From assembly GCA_037042185.1 (NCBI GenBank), contig JAXQJY010000031.1, positions 1,302,001-1,366,000 on the forward strand: 64,000 nt of DNA, in the 5' to 3' direction. The position numbers were made by a program, and so were the translations under genes. Numbering within the stretch: the first letter of the stretch is position 1; every line of letters starts with the position of its first letter. This document shows positions 57,355 through 64,000 of the stretch, in pieces. This stretch comes from Sordariomycetes sp. S80-01Y. Taxonomy: Eukaryota; Ascomycota; Sordariomycetes. The notes beneath the pieces are model-generated. The model did not search any database. It saw nothing but the letters and a program-made list of their open reading frames with translations, and had not been told where the DNA came from.

Positions 57355-57411
57355 CCCCACCACGTAGTACGGAGCCAGATTCTCTCGCAATTTCTGTTCC
57401 TCTTGAGACAT
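57355..57411 (-). other. Possible first exon of a small gene
   Basis: The minus strand from ATG 57411 reads MSQEEQKLRENLAPYYVVG, which looks like the start of a small conserved protein (mitochondrial ATP synthase subunit k genes have a similar short first exon ending YY-V/I-xG). I could not find a convincing second exon; the open frame beyond is Pro/Arg-rich and unlike any family. It is a hint only. Confidence 0.2.
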
Positions 57412-58843
57412 TGTCTTCTTTCTGTTGTCTGAGTCGTTGTCTCTCCCTCGTCCCCTCTCCTATCAGCCATTGGGCTCTCGTGGCGACGTTGGTCATCTAT
57501 CTCAAGGTCCTGGGGAGACACATGGTTGGCTGTTTGGTCCTCCGACTTTACCACCAATTAGAGGAGAATTCGTACATTGAGATTTGTTATACGCGGCTGA
57601 GTATGATGGTATGGCTTATGTTCTGCCAAGGGGGACGTTCGCAGGTAGATGCAGGAGTGATGGTTGTGTGCTGTTGGCGTATGCATGGGCGAACCCTTGA
57701 TGCCCAAGGCGCCCAGTCAGTCTTGACAGACATGAGCTCGCTTTAACTCCAAAGACCCAGGAGGCGTGGCGCAATGGGGATCATCCTGCCCTGATCCCTT
57801 TTGGTATGTGACCGATACTGGCCCCAACAGCGGCTGATGATGATTCGCAGCGATGCAAATCTTTGGCAGATAAGACATACGATTTCGGCTCCTGCAAGCT
57901 CGTGAGGAGGCTTGGGTGCGGTAAGAGGAGAATTTGCCAGCTGCTGCAGGCTGGGATCTGGGTAATAGCCCGTGGCTCTCATGCGCCCTGCACCGGACAA
58001 GATTCGCTCGCACAGCCCGTGCGATTCGAAGTCGAGGTGAACGCAGCGCTGAAGCCAATCGTCACTGCAGCGATTGTCAAGATTCGGTCCGCGACCCTGA
58101 CGTCCCACGACTTGACGAAGACTAGCTGCTTCGCTTAGATCTCTTGGACGCCATCCTAGAAGCAAGCGTAGCCGAGACTTGGGGGGCAAACGATATGGTG
58201 AACCCTGCCGCTGGTCCTTTCTAGTCCTGTACAATGGATCCAAGACATACCCAAAGGGATTGTTCATTCTAGGTCGTGAGTGGATGAAAGTGCAGGTGCT
58301 TAAAAAAAGGGAGTGACGGGGACTCACAGCTCTGACCGAACGGGATCCAAGACCCCAGAGTCCTGTGAAGGGGCAGCCACCATGGCCATTGAGACCAGCA
58401 ATCGAAGGACGCCAAAGCATGGCTGGGCTTGAGCTGCGACCATGGTGGTATGAGCCCAAGGTGGCACAACGCGTGTTCTTCCTGCTTGCCGTCAGGCCTG
58501 TGTCACCGAGGGCTTGACCACTCGCAGGTCCCCGTCTGCTGCGCAACATTCAAAGCACCCGCCTCTCGCGTCGAGGGACTCGGTGCCGTGAGGGAGCCAA
58601 GATCTGAGCATTGCCGAGTGGCTATCAGCTTCGATCGGACATGCAGGCTCGGACGATGAGCATATCGTCGACGGAGGAGCCGATCCCGCAGGCGTCAATT
58701 CAGAATGTGATGCCGCAGGGTGTGCACGTGCGACAAGCATTGCGATGCGATGGCAGATCCAGAATGATTACCCTGAGTAGGTGGCAGTATGCGACGTGGT
58801 GAGATGTGTTGAGTTGCAGGCTGCTGTCAGTCCTGATGACAAC

Positions 58844-58877
58844 CTACCGTCCATGACATGCTACCGTCCATGACATG
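58844..58877 (+). repeat. 17-bp tandem duplication
   Basis: CTACCGTCCATGACATG occurs twice back to back without change. Recent slip-type duplication in noncoding sequence. Confidence 0.9.
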
Positions 58878-59262
58878 AAGAGATAAAGGGAAAGGATGGG
58901 CGTATGTTTCAAAGGCGTCTTGAAGCGAAAGTGCTCCAGTCCGATTTCGACGACCAGGCAGTACTAGTCTCCAGCTTTGGGGGCGACCTCGCGAGTTCCC
59001 ACGGTCGTGTGACAGCTGTCATTGCTTGCGCAAGAAAACGCCATGAGGAGCGTGATCGGAGCCAACAATACTTGTCAAATCTGTCCCTGTGGCTGGGGTG
59101 ATGTTTGGATGAAGTCGTGATGAGCGTATTGCGGCCTGTACTTCTCTCTCCTTAAACACCTTTTCCACCTCGAGCCCTCATCCTCCATCCGCTCATTTAA
59201 CTACTAGATTTCTATTTTCATCTCTGGTGACCGTCCGTAGCCACCGGTCAGATCTCAACTCA

Positions 59263-59282
59263 TCACACACACACACACACAC
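59263..59282 (+). repeat. AC microsatellite
   Basis: About ten CA/AC units in the probable leader of the methyltransferase-like gene. Likely polymorphic. Confidence 0.85.
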
Positions 59283-59446
59283 CTGGCTTTCCCCGACCCC
59301 TACACGTCGCTGTTGTGCGACCATTGAAGAGGTGTGCGCGCTCATCATCGCGCTCACCACCTTCCTCAGCCCGGCTTGAAGACGAAGTCCGAAGTGATAG
59401 ATCCCATCAAGGTACTCGAAATCTTGCGTCCTCCCAACCCATCGCA

Positions 59447-61391
59447 ATGTTCGACGTTATCTGGACGGATCACGACCGCCAACTCCAAGGCGAGCACCGC
59501 GCAAAGAAAGAGGCCGCCGCCAAGGAGACGTCCCGCAAGCAGAAGCGATCCTCTCTGTCGACGAAGCGCTCCTCCGTGTCGTCGGACTCCTCGCCCTTCT
59601 CCTCATTCTTCCGCGGCCACGGCCTCAAGCGCGCCAACACCTCGGACGCCAACTCCCAGAACTCACAGCCCGTCTCGACCACCTCCTCCAGATTGACCAG
59701 CCCTTCGCCCCTCGAGACGAGCTTTGACGGACGCAGCCCCAGGACATCAGGGGTCGAGCCCAGACCGGCTGGTGCCGCGCCGGGAAAGTGCAGCGACGAG
59801 CAGGGGAGGGCCAGAGAGATGGGGGTGGAGGATGAAAGGAGTGTGGAGCTGAGCAGGCATGCGTCCATCTTTTCGAAATATGCGGAGAGCAATAGCGTCA
59901 CGAGCCACGCGACCGGGGACGTTTCGTTGGAGCAGATGAGTAGTAGTCTGAGGAAGCCCACCGCTCCGTCCCACAACACTCCGCCCAACTGCGAGAACGC
60001 GACCTGGCCGAGAGTATCCAAGAAGGTGTAAGTATTCCCACGGGTACAAAGAGCTTTTCGTAACAAGATACAGAACTCTCGCCAAAACCACGTCCCAGTC
60101 TGCCTCTCTCATGCCTGGTGCCCTTACGCCGGCTCGACCGAAACGCCCCTCAGTCAGACCCGTCTACCTGGACCGTTGGCGCACACCAGATCTTTGGAGA
60201 GCACCGTTCGATATGTCACGGACTGATCTCCAGCCATCGATCGAAGTGCTCACAAGTATGCTTGAAGATTGCACCACCTCTCAACCTGATGAGGTCCTGG
60301 ATGTCAACGGCTGGAAGAAGGAGATAGAATCAAAGTCCAGCGTCAACCTCGATGGCATTCTTCTCGCCCTCAAGAGCGCGTGGAAGTTAAATCAGCCAGA
60401 TGAGGATGGTGATAGCGCGTGCTCCGACCACGGTCTCGATGAACTTAGATGGATGCTCTGGTCGTTGAAGTACCTTGACCCTCGACCAGAGCGCGACACT
60501 TCCCCTGCACACGAGCTGCAGCCTGTAACGGCGGAAGAGAAGAAGACACTCATACTATACGAATGTCAAGGTAAAATTTATGCTTAGGCAATTAGATGAA
60601 CATGTACACTAACTCGGGTAGAAATTGCAACCTATCTTGCTGCGACAAATCCACATCACGAAGTGCACCACGTCTCGACACATCAGACAGCGACTGCGCC
60701 CACATGCTCGGACACCATAAAGACTTTCACGGTCGACTCGCTTAATCCTAATGACTTCCCGTCCCTATCAGACTACAGCACGATTATGAGCCTCACGCTC
60801 CCATCTCTCCTCCCAGCAGTCGACATCCCACCTCTCCTCGCCCGCGTCAACCAATCCCTCGCTATGGGCGGAAGTTTCAACCTCCTCCTCATCGACTCCA
60901 TGCCGCGCGCGGGCACTTTGGGTCGGCACATGCGCGCCTGGCTCAGAACGTATCTCCTCCCCAACGTCGAGCGCTCTTTTCGCTGCCAGAACCCCGCGAC
61001 TCTCTTCCCGGAGTGGCTCGCCTCCGCCTCCCTGCGCGGTAAGGGGAGCACCATCACGACCACGAAGTTCTTCGCCAACCCGGACAGGATTCAGATCGAG
61101 GCTTCCTTGAGCCTCAGCGAGGGTGCGGATGCTCCCGCAAGTGACGATTACCGGACAAGGATTAAGAAGGCCCAGATACGGAGTCTCACTGGAAGGACAC
61201 TGTGGCAGTTGATATGGGGTGGTTTCGTGAGCAAGGAAGCGACAAAGTGGTGGGATGACCCATTCTGCCAGAAGGAGTGTATTGAGCTCGGCACAATCTG
61301 GGAGTACCACTTCATTGAAGGCGTCAAGGACGCCGAGGTTTCTTCCCTGAAGCATGAGCGTCCTCGGTTCTGGTCTGATTCAGGGAGGTGA
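59447..61391 (+). CDS. Fungal protein with methyltransferase-like C-terminal domain
   Basis: Exons are 59447-60027, 60074-60570 and 60622-61391 (615 aa). Donors, acceptors and frames are all clean. The N-terminus (MFDVIWTDHDRQLQGEHRAK) leads into a Ser/Thr-rich, charged region (to about 225). The C-terminal part resembles a SAM-dependent methyltransferase fold: a helix-strand pattern (LLALKSAWKL, ILYECQEIATYLAATNPHHE), then LPSLLPAVDIPPLLARVNQS and GGSFNLLLIDSMP as post-I motifs. A typical glycine-rich motif I is not obvious, so activity is unproven. It ends with a conserved-looking block (WGGFVSKEATKWWDD). Upstream in-frame ATGs exist but sit in a low-complexity leader, so I choose 59447. 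Confidence 0.68.
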
Positions 61392-61757
61392 AGACGTCCT
61401 GGTTAGTTTCGTCTCGGGCTCATTCGTCTTTGATTTTCTTAGTTCTGGTGCATTTCCTTGACCAGGATCGAGGCGAGAGGGTCGCAAGTTGGGCTTTGCA
61501 TGTAATCATAGTAGGCGCCGTTGTTCTTTCGCGGGCATGCAGGATACCCACGACGTAATGATATCTACACCAATCGCTTGCAATTCGAAAAGGTCTTCTC
61601 AATTGTATTTGAAGTAGGAAGAAACCTCAATGAGGAGTCCATTGCTCTTACATTTGAGTCACACCTGCAGATGGCGCATCGCAGCGCCCCAAACAACAGG
61701 ACCCCTTTCCTCCAAAGTCAACATACTCAACCACAGCACTCTAGTACTCATGGTACG
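61392..61757. other. Intergenic, convergent
   Basis: 366 bp between the stops of the methyltransferase-like gene and the GPCR. No gene recognised. Confidence 0.6.
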
Positions 61758-63321
61758 CTACACATGCCCTCCGCCGTATGGATCTCCTTCGACCGGTCTC
61801 AGAAGGCTCCCCGGTCTAGGAGTATGTAATCTCAGCCGCGGAATCCGCCGTGTTGGACTCCCCAAACCCCGCTGATCGTCTTGCCTGTCTGCACCTCCAT
61901 TCTTCCGCGACTTGCCTCTGTTGAGAATCCAGAAGTTAATGCGTGACCCTTTCTTGAAATCTACCCAGAGACTCTTGCATGCACCCCAGCTTGTGAGGAA
62001 GTAGATGGCCGCATTCCAGAACCCCTGCAACGGCAAGACGAAGGCGCTCATGAACTCGAGGGGTGCTGAGTGCTTCTTGTTGTGTATCACAGTATAGAGA
62101 CGGTTGGCGCTGGAGGGTACCCACGTAATGAGGATTGCGATGAAGAAAAGGATCGAGCACTTCGTGTAGGACCAAGCAGCGTTATTGCGGTCGTACCCTC
62201 GTTGAGTCATTGGGCGCGAGGGGCGACTGGGCCGCTCTAGAGGTGTGAACTCGCGATGATGGAAGCGGAGACTACTCGGCGAGTTTGGAGTGATGAAGCT
62301 TCCTGGTATGAAGGCGCATGTGGACATTGGGAGAAACCTACCCCTTCGGGGCTCGGCGGTTATGCTAACAGTGTAGTGCTCATTGGGCCCGAAGGATCGA
62401 GGGTTGTCCAGAGCGTGCAGCTCGTCATTCGAGGTAGGCTCTGTCACTCTCTTAGATGTGACACAAATGTTCGTGATTTTGGACGATTCGCAACCGCTGT
62501 CGGGGTCGTTCGACGCGAATGAGCCCGCCTCACAAAGCTCCCTTCGCTTCTCATAAATAGTCCGCCCGGTGCGGATATAGATGACGAAGGTGATGACTAT
62601 CGACAGCCTACGAATGTTAGTACCCGGACGAATGTAGTAAAGGCTCGATGTTACCCACCAAACAGGACCGTAGAAGGTAGCGATGCGCAGTATTTCCCAC
62701 TGGTCCGAGATCCAACACCAAAGCGTCGCATCCCCATACACCCCCGGGACCCAGATGTAGCTTAATGCGGGTACAAGGGGTATTCCATAGCACAGGATAA
62801 GATATGGAAGCTCGATCTTCCGAAGCGCCTCGGCGTCGAACTTGTAGAAGAAGGTCAGGTAGACGTTGACGGCCATGGCGAGTGTCCAAAAGGCGTCCGC
62901 TGGTATGAACCTAGGAAATGAGCCTGGAACCAACGTAATCGAGTATGTATTTTAGGACTCACATCTGTATCAGGAAGGCCTGGAACTGGCATTGGGAAGA
63001 GGCAGGCCGGCCAGTATACGCTTGTGACATGAGTGTCCCGACATTTGACAGCATGTTGCCGAAGGAAGCGTAAAAGACGAGGCGGTTGATTGGTTTGTGG
63101 AATGATTTCGAGGCGCAGTACGTTACCATAGTGAGAACACATGCCACTAAAGATAGCACAGAGCATATTCTCTCAATGGCGCTGATGGCTTGGAGCTGGC
63201 TTTGTGTGAGGTCTGTGGCGTCTCTGAGCTTTTCGCCTATGGCGACGACATCAGATACCCCTCGGCCAATGTCGACGGGCATGGCTGAGTGCTTTACAAA
63301 TTTTGGGCTCCCAGAAACCAT
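61758..63321 (-). CDS. cAMP-receptor-like G-protein-coupled receptor
   Basis: Exons are 62963-63321, 62659-62910 and 61758-62607 (486 aa from ATG 63321; 473 from ATG 63282). Seven hydrophobic helices are visible: ICSVLSLVACVLTMVTYC, RLVFYASFGNMLSNVGTL, AFWTLAMAVNVYLTFFY, LILCYGIPLVPALSYIW, FYGPVWLSIVITFVIYI, CSILFFIAILITWVPSSAN and FMSAFVLPLQGFWNAAIYFL. A cysteine pair (extracellular PASSQCQFQ and WCW) fits the disulfide of this class. A hydrophilic loop of about 120 residues separates helices 5 and 6. This is the Dictyostelium cAR-like class (GprH type in Aspergillus). The ligand is not known; yeast-like sugar or carbon sensing is a guess. Confidence 0.88.
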
Positions 63322-64000
63322 CGGAAGTTTCGAGATTGCGTGAGAACCTTGCAACCGTGCAAGCTGCCGGGTGCGGCAACCCCCTCGACTCGTAGTGGTC
63401 GCCTTGAATCACATCGACCTTTTGCGAGAAAGAGACGTCGTCAACGTGCTACAGGGACCTTGAATCACTGTTAGTACGTAGGAATGAGTGAATGAGACAT
63501 GAGAAGAGACGGATTTTAGGTTTGTCGAGGGAGTGCGTGACCCTGAAGGCGACAACGGCTTGACCGGGTTCGACGTGACGTTTAAAGCAGGAGCCGGCAC
63601 GTGTTCCTTCAGAAGAATGACATCGGGTGTAAGAAGGCTCGATAATGTTTGCTTCGAAAAGAAGGAGATAACGACGGGCTGCTCGGCGTTCCGATTCCCA
63701 GTCATCCAGTGGAGGGAAGGAGCCAAAAGGGGGCTTGCCGGTGGTCACCAAGATACACAAGACCAGGTGGCTCATCCACGGGAGGGTAAATACAGAGCTG
63801 GAGTGGCTGACTTTTTCTATTTCTCTTAAAAGTTCAATTCATTTGACCGAAAAACTACTTTTGTCTTCGATTCCTGATCCACCCAAGCGTGAGTGCTCTT
63901 TACACAGTGACCAGAGAGCTGCAGCCGAGACACATGAAACCGAACGCCCAAGCAACTGATCTGGAGCGATCTCAAATGAAATGTGATTATGCAAGACTCG
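63322..64000. other. Upstream region of GPCR to window end
   Basis: About 680 bp with short open frames on both strands. Probably the GPCR promoter. A plus-strand gene may begin near or beyond the right edge, but none can be shown. Confidence 0.5.

Larger units (their letters stand above)
56271..59446. other. Intergenic, 3.2 kb
   Basis: Region between the divergently transcribed permease and methyltransferase-like genes. It contains a possible short exon (57355-57411), a 17-bp tandem duplication (58844-58877), an AC microsatellite (about 59263-59282) and short G/GA-rich patches. No other gene supported. Confidence 0.5.

Overview
The window looks like nuclear DNA of a filamentous ascomycete (Pezizomycotina, most likely a Sordariomycete). 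The grounds are about 54% GC, compact genes, 43-69 nt introns with GT(A/G)AGT-type donors, CTRAC-like branch sites and YAG acceptors, and fungus-typical families (AzgA purine permease, Flc/TRP channel, DUF3455 secreted protein, cAMP-receptor-like GPCR). No plasmid, phage or bacterial island is seen. I assembled 20 protein-coding genes, mostly by joining exons at splice sites that restore frame and family sequence; one of the 20, glycogenin, is cut by the left edge.

Layout. 1-5.1 kb: 3' part of glycogenin (+) facing the ERAD ubiquitin ligase Hrd1 (-). 5.1-15.0 kb: a gene desert of nearly 10 kb with no convincing gene. 15.0-24.5 kb: a C2H2 zinc-finger regulator (+), CORVET subunit Vps3 (-) and Golgi CASP/Coy1 (+). 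24.5-34.4 kb: a secreted DUF3455 protein, an F-box protein, then ribosomal protein uL22 (RPL17) and fibrillarin (NOP1) divergently transcribed from one 650-bp region. 35-44 kb: an MFS transporter converging on a TRP/Flc-type channel, a 2.6-kb gap, and an FAD/NADPH reductase resembling cytochrome P450 reductase without its FMN domain. 45-54 kb: a Frm2/Hbn1-like nitroreductase, phosphatidylserine decarboxylase PSD1, a CPA2 cation/proton antiporter, a HERP/Usa1-type ubiquitin-like membrane protein and a UCH37-type deubiquitinase. 54-64 kb: AzgA-type purine permease, a 3.2-kb gap, a methyltransferase-like protein and a cAMP-receptor-like GPCR.

How they relate. Most genes are unrelated housekeeping neighbours, as usual in fungi. 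Two functional echoes exist: ribosome biogenesis (uL22/NOP1 sharing a promoter region) and ubiquitin/ERAD (Hrd1, a HERP-like Ubl protein, UCH37, an F-box protein), though the ERAD genes are dispersed over 50 kb.

The most unusual signals are: an 84-codon lysine-rich frame continuing in phase beyond the fibrillarin UAG stop; a perfect 24+1+24 palindrome over the probable 5' splice site of the zinc-finger gene's second intron; two apparent GC-AG introns in the purine permease; the FMN-less reductase with a CCGGGCC motif and two candidate start codons; three exact copies of TGACACCTA before the MFS gene; and the 10-kb desert upstream of the regulator. I found no clear candidate for a wholly new multi-gene system.
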